Of a DNA stretch of 64,000 nucleotides, positions 9,850-23,400 are shown piece after piece. How positions within the stretch are numbered: the stretch's first letter is position 1; each line of letters opens with the position of its first letter. This DNA comes from Protonemura montana (lineage: Eukaryota; Arthropoda; Insecta; Plecoptera; Nemouridae): the NCBI GenBank assembly GCA_947568835.1, contig OX387604.1:6603860-6667859 (forward strand), in the 5' to 3' direction. The position numbers and the translations under genes were made by a program. The notes under the pieces are model-generated. The model was not told the DNA's origin and did no database searches. It was given only the letters and a program-made list of their open reading frames with translations.

Positions 9850-12800
9850 CATAAGGTTTATTTTTTTTAAAGCACAAGGTATAGCCACACAATAACTTAC
9901 AATGTACTGTAAATAGCATTTTTTTGCTAAATAAACAACTTCAAAACAAAACAAACAAAAATGATAAGTCTATCATTAGTTACATCATAATCTATCATAG
10001 TAGTGACCTGTCTCATCAGAGTTAATTGCAGTATCTAGCTACTCACTTCCATTTCTTCAAATTCTGGATGTGTCCCGAAAGGCTAGGGCAGGGTTCACAG
10101 TTTCGAATTTCCCAGTAGTTCAGAAAGGCACCACAGCAGTTTCAATAGGTAGACGAACCTACAAGAGAAATACATATGTACAGAGTTTTTTAAAAACTTG
10201 GTAAGGTTACGCTTGTTTAGCTTCGTCGTCAAGTGTTTCGAATATTAGTGAGATTGTAATTTGGTAATATGGAAAAAGTTTGCTTTAATGGGGCTTCTTT
10301 GATAAAACTATCATTACTTTGGTAACTATAATTCACATTTGGTCATATTTTTAGGTTTTTATTAGCAAATTTACTGCCTTTCTGTTGATATTCCTCGTAT
10401 GACGCTGTCAGCCAATGTTTTCGTCTGAAGCTGGCCGAGCTGCTCTAACCAAGGCAGAAAAGACTTAAAATGTAAAGGTACGCTCGTGGCTGCCTTATGA
10501 TTTCTTATCATTTTAACACTGATGAGGACGGGGCACAGTTTCGGTGCCCCTTCGTCTCAAATAAGCTCGCTCGCTGCGACAGGAAGTGGGGGACTGAGCG
10601 TGTTTCTCAGTCATATGGTAAATAGATGAAGAATATTCCACAAGAAAATAAGAATATACAGCAATGAGATCAGTTTACACTGCACATGAGTGAAGAAAAC
10701 TTAGCTCTGGCTATATCTAAAGATCAACATTTTTAGTTTTATTTATATGCTTATTCAGTTTTAGGTTCCAGCATCTCACCTGCTAATTGACTATCCCCCA
10801 TCCACATTCAAATCTCCAGCGAGCTCTTCTCTGGTTGGATCCACGGTCTAACACGCCTTGACAAGGTATGCCAACACGCATGGGATCCCCTCCATCTAGC
10901 CGCAGTAGAGAAAACATCAGTAGCTCAGCATACGAACTTCTGTAGCTAAAACTGTAGCGTTTGGTTGTTATCTTGTGATTTCTGTAAAAAATACATATAT
11001 TTTCAGGCTTTAAATACAAAAGACATGCCTGGTACTATTCAGAGTATCATAGCGCATGATTTTTCCAAACAATGTACATCAGATTTTTAGAATTATTTAT
11101 TTGCAATGATGGTTTACTGTAATTTTTTTCAGACAAAAATTGCTAGAAATATATTTTTATGAGCATTTCAATAATATTTTATGGGTCCATTTCTAAGAAA
11201 TACTTGAAAGAATACTTTGAAACTATCACAAGCTTTGAAATGCTTCTAAAAGAGCAAACCAGATTGCACATAAGACTGTAACAAGGTATTTTATCTTGTA
11301 TCCACTTAAGTCATCTCGCCTTCATAGGCTAGCAGCTTCTGACACCAAATAACTTGCAAAACACCAGCTTACTTAGAACATAAGACTCTTTGGCAATAAA
11401 AGAACAGAAGAAATGGCATAAGTAACAAAACAACAGATACAAGTAATATGAGCTAACAACTTCTTACTTCTTAAATCAATTCTCATAACTACTTGCACCC
11501 ATTTGTGACAGTGCAAATTCTTCACGATTACATATGAAAAGGGCCTACATAAAGCATCTAGTCATTTAATGTTACATGCAAAATAATTTGTTTAATAACT
11601 CAGCGAGTAAGATCTGTGTTTAACTTCAAATGATCAGAGTACCAAAATGGAGAAGAAGAAAGAAGTAAACACAACTTTCCGTAGTTGAAATGGCAGATTG
11701 TAAAAGATATTGAAAGTTGCAAGATTTCGGCATGGACTTTTCGGCTACTGACTTGTTCACATTCAGTGAGTGAAGTCACAGAGTGAGTGATATCGTTCTA
11801 CACGATAGGTGAACAAGGCACCAGCCGGAAGTTATAATTCTATACATAATTTGCAATTACAGTAAATTAAGTTTCCTTCTTTTCCTACTCCTCAATTTAT
11901 AGACCACTTCAAATGTATCTATTCCTATCAAAGTTGGGAGTGAATTCCTTTTAGTATTGGCCCATCCTTCGAGGTATTTTGAATTATTTGTATAATTTTT
12001 CTCTAATTGTATCCAATTGGATTGAATGTGGTAAGCCAATGGTTAATTTATACCAAGCATTAAATCTCCCACACTGAATATCTGTTGATGGTTTCTCACT
12101 AACAAGACAAAAAGAACCAAAATATTTGATTTCAAGCAAGACTCCTATGGTGAACTGCTAGTCACTCAAATACTTGTTGTTTGTTAACTTTTGGGACTTT
12201 TCCCCTTTCATTTCTATCATAAAATGGATACGAATATTTGGAATTTAATAACAATGCCTTTTCCGTCGGAAAAATAAAATTGCCCTATGACCAATTTTAA
12301 TACAAAATTACCGTACTAGTCTGTTAGCATGGCACCACATTGTTTTACAATGAAAAGTTACTAACAGGTACAAGAAAATAAGAAAAGTGGAATAAAAATC
12401 CCTCCAATATGTCTTGTAACACGCAGTCTTATGGAACTGCGATTCGATTAGCATCGGCTCTTATACGACTAAAAAAAAAACAAGTTGAAGAGCTGATGGT
12501 CAATTAGCTTCACAGTCAATATACGTTTAAAATTCATGTTGATATCATGCTAAATTTCATGATATAATTTTAACTGTTAGCTTCTAGCTACATTATTACT
12601 ATAAATAATGGAAGTAATGTCCCTGCATATTCCTTGAGTGAAGACTGCACTAATTAATAATTATGTTGGGTGGCTGATCTTAAGGAAGGTAAGTGTGTTA
12701 TCTATTAAGAAGTTCCATACCATCAACATCTTGGATCATTGCTGAATACCCCAGAAGTCAGGTATGTAGCGGAGGACCAAGACGACGGAAAAGTAGCAGG

Positions 12801-13650
12801 AATTTCATACATTTTGGCCCGTGTCTGCTGTCCTCCATTCTGATTTCGATCAGCCTGTGAATATACATTTAGAAGGTAGCATAAGTTAGTGACATTCAAT
12901 TGTTTGAGTTAATACATTTTTGTCTTCTGGGAATGATAGACCAGCTTTAACTAGCTTGGTGATGGACCAGCTAGGAAGCAAAAATCAGTCAAAGAAGAAC
13001 AAAGTTCCAAACATGAACACCCTAACCATACCTAACCTTTGCCAAATTCAACTACTCCAGGTTTGTACGATTTCATGAATGTAGGTACAAAAACAACTTA
13101 AGTTGAGACTCACCTCGTATTCTTCACATTATTTCCAGGATCAGGCTCGAAAATCTCTCCCAGTGCAGTAAAGTCAACTAATGCCGAAGGTACTTGACAG
13201 GTCTAGGTGAGCTCGCATTTCTAACACACGTGACACCTTTTTCTGAAAATAAAGGATAAATCAAATTTTACAGTTTCGAAAGCCATAAGATAAAGAGGCA
13301 GCCATTAGTAAAATGACATGATGTAATATTAAGAAGAGCATCAACCCAGTTTTTTTTTGTAAACACATATTTTTGCTGTCACTTAATTGTTAGGGTTTTC
13401 TACCCTACAGAAATGTGTGATAAAAAAATGTATATTACTGATTGTGCAGGGCTAGCAAAGAAGCGAATCCTAATAACCCAAACCTTTTTTAAACATACAC
13501 CTACCTACAGTCAAGGGTTAAAAATAGTAACAAATGTTCATTACTAACCATTTTTAAGCCAGAAGAGGTTTTCTTACCTTTCCGCCTTGTGGTAGCCATT
13601 CCAAGACATTCGATTAAAACGCTCTCTGATGAGAGTCGAGAGAACTAAAT
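9850..13650 (-). ncRNA. candidate multi-exon spliced non-coding transcript
   Basis: Five segments carry consensus splice sites in order on the minus strand: exon 1 ending 13578 (AAAG, then GTAAGA); exon 2 13242-13114 (ttattttcag; ACGAG, then GTGAGT); exon 3 12854-12721 (tattcacag; TGATG, then GTATGG); exon 4 10981-10780 (attttttacag; GCAG, then GTGAGA); and exon 5 from 10158 (tctcttgtag). A minus-strand AATAAA at 9862-9857 could end exon 5; alternatively a donor GGAA, then GTGAGT at 10047/10046 continues it. All three frames of exon 2 and of exon 3 contain stops, and no frame stays open across junctions. The longest open piece is about 65 codons in exon 4. I therefore favour a lncRNA. The 5' end is not defined. 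It is convergent with nothing and lies ~5.6 kb downstream of rn on the same strand. Confidence 0.35.
9857..9862 (-). promoter_or_regulatory. candidate poly(A) signal AATAAA
   Basis: A minus-strand AATAAA lies about 190 bases downstream of the last well-supported splice acceptor of the candidate non-coding transcript. By itself the hexamer is weak evidence. Confidence 0.25.
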
Positions 13651-16600
13651 TTGAATGAAGAGCGGTGACTCGAAATAATCTTTGCTCGTTATTACTCCAG
13701 TTTCCAATGATCAAATCATTGCTAACGTCAAACGAATGACGAAAAAATATTCATTGCCACAATATTTTGATTTTTTTTGTCATTAAGCAGAAGTTTTGTC
13801 TTTGAGCAGTTCTTACTAAAGCAATGAAAATTAACCAAACAATCTCAATGCTTGTAATTTGCTAGGAGTTTCCAATCGTTTTAAAAAGTATTTGACATTT
13901 TATGAAAAGTTACCGACCATTTAAATCAGTCAATTATGAATATCATGTTACAAGTTCTTAATTTATTCTATAAAATCAGATTGACAAACATACTTACTAG
14001 GCATATAAAAGAAACTGAAATTTTAATTTCGTGAACTAACACCCAACTAGGTGTATCAGGAGTACAATGAAAACAGGAGAGCTCGGTGCCCGATGGTGAA
14101 CAGCATGATGTATACTGTCGAACAGGCAACAACTAGTCTGATGAACACAGAAAGTACGCCATCTATCGTAATACAAACGGAGAGTATTATTTAAAACATA
14201 ATTATTTTTATTATACGTCAAGAAGAAAGTGCATGTTCTATTTTAAAGTACAGTGTTTATATAATAATTTAGTACACGTTCTTACAGATTTTTTTTGTGT
14301 GAACGATAGCTCGCAGTGAGCATAGATTTGTTAGTATAATTAGAGTGCTACACAAATTTTATTTCGAAATCCAACAATGAACTCATTTCAAACAATTTGA
14401 ACATGCTACAGGTTTACTTTTGCAGCAGAAATTTTACTGAAAGTGTGATCATTTTGCAAAATACTGTCACAAATGGGCACATGGCAAAGCAAAAAAAAAA
14501 AATAATAATATGGGTACAATCTAAGTGAAGTGTCAAAAGTAGCCCATCCGCAATTTCCTTACTTTTCTTAACGCCATATCCAAGGCGACTTGCACATTGA
14601 AGTCAAATCGTTAATTTATAACTAACAACATAATTTTCACATAAATTCTGTACATCCCAAATGAGAAACTTTGTCTACCAATAAATTAGGTTGCTGGGTA
14701 CGTAGATACTACAACACGAAATGCACAAAACCTGCTTACCATCCGTGTACCATCTCCATTTACATTGGATGCATAATAATATCACATAATGTTTTATCAA
14801 GATTTTGGTAGGGCTAGATTCTCTTAATGAGCAATGAAAATTGCATCGAGATTACAATTAACAGGACGCTAAGGGGTCGCCAAACCGAATGAGCAAGACA
14901 AAGAAGGACACACCCTTTGTTTTTACTTTTGAGCTTCTTTTATATGCATTATTACTCAGAAATCTCACACAAACCTACCAAACCCAGAGGATTTTTCGAA
15001 CGAATCGATTATCAAAGCAGTAATTTTAGTCTTGTAATAACACGTATTCTGCCAATTAAACAATAAAGTATTACAATTACCAATAAGTTGTCACCGAAAC
15101 ATAGTGTATGAAGCAAATTAAGTATTTTCCTGCGTTACAGCCGGGTGTATTATAGGGACATTTATAAATTGTGGTAGAATTATACGTTTACAAAAATATC
15201 ACAGCAGTCACATCTTTAACATTTGATTAAATGTGTTGGTTGATCCACAACGGGGTGAGGGAATGAGAGAGGATACCAAAACCAAAGTTTAATGAAACTC
15301 ACATTTGTTTTAGGCAAATGAAAACAGCTCCGTTCCCGTGGTTGTGGAAGGGGGGAGGGGGGCAAGTGTCACATGGTGTGTATTTTTTCGGGGCGAAGAG
15401 CGATAGTTGACTGTCGACGCAGAACAGCCACAGAAGGCTGTCCTGAATGTCCTTCCCGGTCCCTTCACCATCCAGCATGTCCAAGTTCATCTCCCGGTCT
15501 GGCCTCGGTCAAGTCTTCTGGCCAAATCTACGTACAAATTGTCAAATCGATGCCCTCGACTTTCACGGAGAGCATACAAATAAATATTCAGGAGCCAAGA
15601 AAAATGAATGATAAAGATGAACATAAAAGTAAATTGTTTCGAAATGTCGGTGACGTTCGTGAGCCTCATTTGGATTCCTCGTCAAGCGGCATTCATTTTT
15701 CTTGTCTTATATTTTCACAACGACCTCTTTTATACTTTATTGCTAATCGGATTAAAATATGTCTTTCTTATATTATTACATGTTTGCATTTTTAAACACC
15801 TTACTGTAAAAACTGTCTCTTTGTCTATAGTGCATTATCACAGATCGAACGTACCGAAAATACATTTTTGATGTTGCAACAACAAAAATATTATTATGTA
15901 AAGATGTAAAGATGCTTCAATTGAAATTTTCTAGCGTCATAGCGACGATAGTTCGGTCCGAGACGTGATCAAGCATGCAGATTCAAATTCCTGTTGCCAG
16001 TTTTCGGTGCCAGTTCCAGGATACCACCCTTGCAAAAAATCTATTTCAATTTTTGGGCTAAGCCTATAGATTTAACCAGAATTCAGGAAGGAGAAAATTT
16101 GAAACTTTACTATTAGAATTGTATCAAACGGGTGGGACTTCAGAACTTAAGGCTATTTTATACGCAGGTTTACACACGTCATCACGCACACACACACAGA
16201 AAACATTGCCACTTTGACGAATAAATTGTTTGTCGTTTTATAGATGTAATCTTTTATTATCAAACATAATATTGTTTCACAAAGACCGCGGAATGAACCA
16301 CATTCAGACAAACAAATGACAATATAATAACATCTCTGGTTTGCTGAGCCAAAACATCATTCTATCATAATGTTATCATCACCATCGTGGCTAGGATGCA
16401 GACGGTAGGATGCAATGATGCATTGATGCATTTGCAGTGACAGTTGCAGTTGGCCAGATGATGCGGGGCGCGTGTGCACTGCTTAGTGGTCTGCACGTGG
16501 ACACTGCTGAAGGCTTGCAAGTTTTTAGTAGGTACCTAATTACTGCACAGCAATTCACGACAATAGCAAGGGGCGGTCATCTTTGGTACACTTTAGTCAG

Positions 16601-16865
16601 AATGATTAACAATAGATTAAAGAATTTGTTGGTCCTTTGTTGAAATCTAACATCAATATCTGTGATAGCATTATAGTTCCATAAGAATAATTTGAAAGAG
16701 TAAACAAAACATTTATTTCACCCCATTGGTTGATAATATTATTATTCGTGATAATCTAAAACTCTATCATCTACGTAACTTAAGAATTTGAAAGAAGTTA
16801 CTAAAAATTAAGAAACCTGTAGCCCGAGTCAGGTCGCGGACCGGGTTCGGTTGTATTTTGAATCC

Positions 16866-16927
16866 GTTGATACCATTGATACCATTGATACCATTGAAAC
16901 CGTTGAAACCGTTGAAACCGTTGAAAC
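16866..16927. repeat. 9-bp tandem repeat (RTTGAWACC)
   Basis: There are seven units such as GTTGATACC, ATTGATACC, ATTGAAACC and GTTGAAACC, with a stepwise change in sequence along the array. Confidence 0.9.
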
Positions 16928-18000
16928 ACTGGTGTGTATGAGTAAATGCTTAGTGAAATGTACAGAGATTTTCGAGACGAATTTATTGAACAACGAGAGC
17001 ATTAGCCACAGAATATGCGCTGCAATTCAACACCAAATAGTCGACGACAAACAATGTCTCTAGGTATTATTATTATATGCTCATAACTGGAAATGAACCC
17101 ACACAGAAAATACATGGCATGCCTTAGGGAATGAGTGTATGCCAAATTGCCAGCAGCCGTTCGAAGGAACAGCCAAGACATGTTACGTTCGTGTGGAGAG
17201 CTAAGAACCCATGGCCCTTGTTCTCGTGCAAGAATTGGTTCTTCCGTCAGTATACATATCGTATATAAGGAACTCGTCAACAAACTGAAGGAAAGAATGA
17301 TTATTGAGCTTGATTCAAAAGAATCAGACAATTCAATCAATTCTGAATAGAGCTGGCAGAGTACCTACTACATACTATCCAAAGTTCAGTCCAGTGGGAG
17401 CCAATCTGTGGGCGGCCTCGCATGCACCTACGTCCATCCATCACGATCCGACTGCACCTTGCAACCCTCTTACTACAGTAGGTACCGATAATTACTACAG
17501 CTGCATATATAAAATTATTGAAAGAAAAGAAACAAACTGAGACATATCAAAATGCATAATATGCTTCCAAACGACAAGTGGTTTCGATGAGACACAATGG
17601 TCGTACAACATCTATACACATTACCATTCCAGCAATTAATGGTAGGTAACCGGTCCCATTGTTTCGAGATCAAAGAAAATACACCTTGTGTTAACTCATA
17701 CAACGAAATCAAGTTTTTGTAATTTGTTTGAACTCCTCGATTGCAAGTTTTTCCTTCGATGAGCCAGGAGGATGGTCAAGGGGGGGGGGGGGGGGAGGGG
17801 GCAGGGCGGGCGGCGAGTAGGGCTGTTCCTGGGCAGGGTGCTCTGCGCCCGTTTCCCTCGCCAGGTCCGGGCCCGGGGCCTGTTACATCGCACATTCAGG
17901 CACATCAGAGCGAGACACGCCTCTATTCACACTCGCATTCACATTTGCATTCGCCAACCAATTGACACTATATTTGACACTATACACTTTCATTCTATAC

Positions 18001-18054
18001 CTAGGCATCGGCAGCGTCGGCGTCGGCACCGGCATCGGCGACGCTGACGCCTAG
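18001..18054. repeat. GC-rich hexamer repeat bounded by CTAGGC/GCCTAG
   Basis: GGCAGCGTCGGCGTCGGCAC and GGCATCGGCGACGCTGACGC lie between CTAGGC and GCCTAG, giving a partly palindromic block. Confidence 0.8.
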
Positions 18055-18842
18055 GTATGCTAAACTAGCTTAAATATTTATCATATTATTATCTGCAACA
18101 TTTTGTAAGAAACCATGCACTCAAATTGATGTTCAAAACTCTCGATAGAGGAACCATAACCAACTGAAATCACAAATTGTTTTACTAAACCAGCTCTCTG
18201 CGGCTCACAGCAATAGCATTGGACAGCAGAAATCCAAGCTCTACTATTTGCAGTTCAAATGTTGGCTACTGCAGCACCACTGCAGCAATTAAATTGACAC
18301 ACGTTTTCATATTTCACTCAAATATCTGATACCTAATAGCTTGGCGACATATTTAACGCTTTTAAAATGTACTGTATTTATCAAATGATACAGCTAAATA
18401 GTTTATACCATATTATTTGTGCCGATTACCTTTAAGTCAAAGCAAAAATTAAAGTTCAAATTCTAAGTAAAAAACGAGGCTGGTCGACATCTCAATTATG
18501 TGCATATATCGAATTTGCATTACGCTCCTATTCTCAATTTTGATAACTCATTTTGTCAGAGATAGAAAACGTTGTGTGAATCGCGCCGAGTCAATATTGC
18601 ATCAGCATCTAAGAATACTATCTAGTGATTTTACGATATTTTAAAATTAAATTGTATGATTGGATTCGATTTTGACAGCTGACAGATTCTGACAGGTCAA
18701 GTCTTCGCGTAACTACATTTTGACCTCTGCTCGCATAGATATAGGGAGGTCTCTTAAGCGTCATAAGATTGCACAGAACACTGAAATTCAGTTGATCTTT
18801 TCATTTACAATAAAAACTGCAGTCTGCTATCTGATATAAAAT

Positions 18843-19242
18843 TTTATTTTGACATCTGTCTGATTGTCCGCCATGTTGGTTTGTGCGATTTGAAGAGGGC
18901 TGGTGTAGTAAAAAATTTGTGGTTGCAGTTGGCTGTGGAGGAACTGCCAAAATTGTAACAACTAACCTAATAAATAAGACCAGTGATAGTCTATAACTTC
19001 GTGAGTATGAGATGTGAGCCAGAGACAGGGGCTGCCCAGTTCACACAGTTTCTCCCCCAGTCGAAATATTTTAGTGATGGTTTTTCCTGCAACGTAGCGT
19101 GGCGCTGGCGCATGTATCGCAGTCGCAGAAAATCACTTCGCAAACGCTTCGAAAAGCGAACGATTGTTGAAAAACACTATTGAGACCAACAATAATTATA
19201 ATTCTCATTACAACAATAAAATTCGTTGCCGGGGGCCATATA
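18843..19242 (-). promoter_or_regulatory. rn: probable rn 3'UTR with candidate poly(A) signal
   Basis: No coding frame continues below the stop at 19243. The first clear minus-strand AATAAA downstream is at 18848-18843, about 400 bases after the stop. No cleavage site can be proved from sequence alone, and a longer 3'UTR is possible. Confidence 0.35.
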
Positions 19243-20490
19243 TTATTGGCCTTTCTCTTTCAATCCCAGTAGGTGCTCGCTAGCCATTAGGCTTGACGTG
19301 GGTTGATGGGCATAGTTCCTAATTTGGTGAAGGCTGATCAGCTGATTAGGGAAGCTACTCGCTGTGCTCACCTTGGGCATTTCCATGCCACTTCCCAAGT
19401 TCAGTTGGCCGGAAGCTTTGGAAGTCTGAAAGCTGAGCGCATCGTAGGGTAAATAGGACGGGCGAGCAGAAGTCTGCATCAGCTGGTGATGGTTCAAGTG
19501 GTTCAGGTGGTGGTGCGACGGCAAGCCACCCATCGACTGGATCGGCGTGAACGCCGACGTCGACGATGGCGTGCTCGACGTCTTCGACGTGTTGAGCAGG
19601 TTGGCTGCCGAGATGATCGACGAGTCTGCGTACGAGCTGGCAGAGCTGGACACGATCACTTGCGAGATCGGCGTCGGTGGTGGCGCAGGAGGGTTCTGGT
19701 GCAGATTCGTCTGCTGCGATCGAATGATAACCAGGTCTTCTCCGTTGTCGTTGGAGTTGCCGTTTCCGTTACCGTTGCCGTTGCCATTCATTCGATGGTC
19801 GAGTCGGTGCAGCCCCGAAAGGTGGTGTTCCCCAAGGTTTCCCTGGAACTCGTGGTGCATGTTTTCCACCAGCGAGTGGTCACCGCCCTTTGGCCAGTAC
19901 GGGTGCTCGTGCCCGTTGTTCATTGACTGGTTGTTTACCACCAGCTGATTGTTGCGGTTGTTTACGCCCAAGCCTGTGATAGGCGGCCGTTTGTCCGTTC
20001 TTTCCGCATGCTTCTGCATGTGCTTCGTAAGGTACGTTTCCTGGGTGTAAGACTTGCCGCAGTACTGGCAGATGTGAGTCTTCAGGTGTTTCGACTCCTT
20101 GTGCTTAGGTATGTGCTCCAGGAGACTGGGCTCGTCCGAGAAACACTTGTAGCACGAGTTACATTTGTATGGCTTGTCAGTTTGGTGACATCGGGAGTGA
20201 CTCTGCAGGTTGCTCAGCTGGGAGAACGCTTTGTTGCAGCCGGGATGACGGCACTTGTACGGCTTATCGCCCGTATGCGTGCGAATGTGCTGTTGTAGGT
20301 GACTCAGCTGCGTGAACTTCCGTTGGCAGATCTCGCAGCGGTACGGCTTGATGCCGAGGTGGATGCGAGTGTGCTGGGAGAGGTAGGAACTGTTTGCAAA
20401 TGCTTTCGCGCACTGCGAGCACTTGTACGGCTTGGCTTCTCGCATGTGGATCTGGGTGTGCAGCTGGAGGTCGGCCTTTGACCCGAAGAT
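19243..20490 (-). CDS. rn: rn coding exon F: zinc fingers 1(second half)-6 and C-terminus
   Basis: This terminal coding exon has 415 codons plus stop. The acceptor is attgttctag followed by ATCTTCGGG. It supplies the His pair of finger 1 (residues 318/322) and complete fingers 2-6, to about residue 468. Low-complexity transactivation-like sequence follows: a (Gly-Asn)n run at residues ~541-554, a PPAPPPTP stretch, Ser-rich segments, a His-rich patch at ~632-642, and the C-terminal LISLHQIRNYAHQP. Long frames on the opposite strand are shadows of its biased composition. An in-frame ATG at 20445, just after finger 1, could start a five-finger protein. Confidence 0.97.
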   Translation of the reverse strand: MFGSKADLQLHTQIHMREAKPYKCSQCAKAFANSSYLSQHTRIHLGIKPYRCEICQRKFTQLSHLQQHIRTHTGDKPYKCRHPGCNKAFSQLSNLQSHSRCHQTDKPYKCNSCYKCFSDEPSLLEHIPKHKESKHLKTHICQYCGKSYTQETYLTKHMQKHAERTDKRPPITGLGVNNRNNQLVVNNQSMNNGHEHPYWPKGGDHSLVENMHHEFQGNLGEHHLSGLHRLDHRMNGNGNGNGNGNSNDNGEDLVIIRSQQTNLHQNPPAPPPTPISQVIVSSSASSYADSSIISAANLLNTSKTSSTPSSTSAFTPIQSMGGLPSHHHLNHLNHHQLMQTSARPSYLPYDALSFQTSKASGQLNLGSGMEMPKVSTASSFPNQLISLHQIRNYAHQPTSSLMASEHLLGLKEKGQ

Positions 20491-23400
20491 CTAGAACAAT
20501 CAAAGAAAACTCTAGTTAGGTAACTGAAAGGTATAACGCAACGAACTGGATATGATAGATTAGGGAGATTGCTCTTCTTTCAAGCAAGCAGGTTTGGCAT
20601 GCTGACAAGTGACAGCTATAATAATTGACAAGAGGGCTGATACTGCAGGCTGATAGCGCGGGTATGTCGACAGAAATTCGAAGTCAGCCAAAAGTGTGAA
20701 ATTGTTATGACTGGCAACTCTGCAACCCGTGAGACACGGATGTGGCGCCTCCACCACAGCCAGTAGATCCCACTCACCGGTAAGGCATGCAAGCATGGTC
20801 TACGCATGGCTGGAATTCAAACACATGATAATGGATCGATCACACGAGTCCGTAATACGTGGGTCAACTTTTTGTTTCAGCATTGTCTTTTCAACACTCC
20901 AGGTTTAACTCAAATTCAGTCGTCTTTAAAAGCGTTGCCTGACTCCTGAGAACAGCCAGGATGCACCAGTCTCGATTAGTTATATTTGACGCACGAATGG
21001 CGCTCGGCGATGGACATGTTGGTTATACCGTCACAATGAGTGAATACTAGATGCAGTTCGAATGAAGATGAAGAATAGTTTGCCGATCGCTGATCACCTA
21101 TTGCAGCAATCCGCGCGATTAGGATTGGGATGACTAGCAAGCCAGAGCATAGCCGCCGACAGTGAGTGACTATGACCAGAGATCCCATGCGAGTTTGGTA
21201 TGGCTGCCCTTGCGGTCACAAGTGTCTGGTGGGAGAGGGGGAGGGGTCGATTACTAGAGCCCGGCATAGGGTAGGTCGGTCTGAAATCGCTAGCTGTTCA
21301 CAAACACCCAAGCCAAGATCACGGAGAGGTGAAATTAAGGAAAGGGAATGCCGAGGTCGTCTGGGCCAGGGACCACGTTGCTGGAGGCATGCTCGCTAAC
21401 AGATCAAATAAAAATATATGTTGCCGGGGTAATTCGTTGGGAGAGCTGAGGTGATGAAAGGCGGTATTGATAGCAATGTGCTCCGGTTAGCTTACTCGAC
21501 GCACTCGACGTATCAGGCATATGTAGCACGCCCAACAGGAATCGCTGCACCAAAGGAATCTTTGACGCTCATTCGCTTTTCACAAATTATGATCGAAATC
21601 CACCATAGCCCATAATAATGTTTACTAATTCATAATTAAGTCGTTTATTATATTACTTAAAAATAAAAACTCCGGTTATTTCGGGCCAGCATATAGATTT
21701 CAGAATCACTACAAGATACATTTTCTGTCGCACATTGTGGTGTAAGAAATTGAATATTTGGCGTGGAAAATTGAAATGTTTGAGCATGTGAAGAAATGTC
21801 GATGTACGCTTGCTAGCGTGTGGCCAGTAAAATTGAATGAAGTGAAAGACGGAAACAGGTGGGTCCATGGTGGACCTCATGATGCTCTAAGCCCGCCGAG
21901 GACCCATCGTGCGGACCGCGGACCGCGAACCGCGGTGAACGGTGAGTATGGTTCACGCATGGCCCGGGATTCTCACCAAATCAAATAACCCGCTCACCTA
22001 CATTCGTGCCACGCTCACCTTCCAGATTGCTTGCTCGCGTGAATCAAATGTCAAAATATCAACTAACACCTGCTCGAAATAAAACAAACACGAGCAATTC
22101 TCGCACCGACACGTGTAATTATCGAGAATTGAGAGAAAACGAAATGGCGGTGCTGGTACAGGCTCCCGGACTAACCACGAACACCTTCGAGCTTACATTT
22201 CAAATAAAACCAGTATGCGATTTATTATTATACATCAATTACCGTCTTTTAGCTGAGTTTTAAAAGCTGCGTGTTTTACAGCATGTTGAGCCCGATTATT
22301 TCAAGCCTGTTTCAATTTGATAGTAATTGCAGTGAATCTAATATAAAGATAATAAACTACGCACGTTTAATATTTCTTGACGAGATCAAAACTCTTTGTG
22401 GTAGTGATTGATTGGAAGACAATGTCGGCTGGGCATTTGCCTACAGCTACCTAAACCATGCCTGGGCTATTGTAGGTGTGCGAACTATACGTGACTGGTC
22501 CGCTCCACGCTCTTGCTGTGAGTGAGCGCCGTTTTGTTTTCTTTTTAGGGTTTCTCGCGAGCTGTACACCTCATTCTTCAGTTACGTCTCTAGGTCAAAT
22601 AGAGTTTTTTTATAGCCAAGGTCATCTGGTGAATAACTTAGGACTTGGTGGAGAAAAAACGCAGTTCTTTATGATGAGCAAGGGACGAGATAATCAGAAT
22701 CGAATGTTAGCAGTCATTCAGGAGCTTACATACAGCGAAAGGTGACGTGAAGATGACCGAAGACCGGCAAGCAGTGAACGACAAAGGGAAATACATATCG
22801 CTATGCAGCAATTGAGAGAAGAATCAAATAATCCGAGTCGCCACTGAATCTACGATCTTATGACGTTAAAAGGTGAAATTTCTACTTTTATCACATCTCG
22901 TGAAGAAAAATATGCGCAGCGAACGTCAGCGAGCAGTCGCAGACTGCACTTCTAATTACGTAATTAGTTGAGCGGGATGTATTTCATTAAATTCAAGCAG
23001 CGTGCGTTCATCAGGCACAAAGGCGCCCGACCATGCCGTGTGTTTGGACCCAACAGGCCCAGGCCCAGGAAAATAGGTGTTATAAATTCCATTTAGAGAA
23101 GACTCCACCGGCAATTGAGAGGTCCTGGATTCGTATCCCGGTTAGTAATAATTTTTATTATAATAATAATAAAAATAATAATTCGGTTGCAGATTTTTCC
23201 AGTCTAGCTCCCCTTCCATCCATCGCTTGCTGGTTTCAGCTCCCTAGTGGAATAACTAGAAAAACCAAAAACACTGCAAATCCTACGTAAGCACCTCGTT
23301 TGACCGTAATTCTGGCTTGTGCTTTCGTGCTTCGAACTTAGTGTACATACCTCTGGGTTTGCGTGGTCAAGTCCAGTCCAAGAGAGTCCATCGCGACCTT

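Larger units (their letters stand above)
13691..18842. other. intergenic region between candidate transcript and rn
   Basis: No convincing gene was found. Contents are a 9-bp tandem repeat (16866-16927), a 16-base G-run (17780-17795), a GC-rich hexamer cluster (18001-18054) and a short minus-strand open frame (15490-15299, start MNLDMLDGEGTGKDIQ) with a donor-like ACAAATGTGAGT near its end but no clear acceptor. Confidence 0.6.

Noticed and set aside
17741..18047. Gly- and Arg-rich plus-strand frames
   Set aside because: They translate a G-run and a GTCGGC-type repeat and have no other support.
19486..20298. Several long plus-strand frames (up to 146 codons) opposite the zinc-finger exon
   Set aside because: They are antisense shadows of exon F: Arg/Val-rich compositions produced by reading the finger codons backwards, with no recognisable domain.
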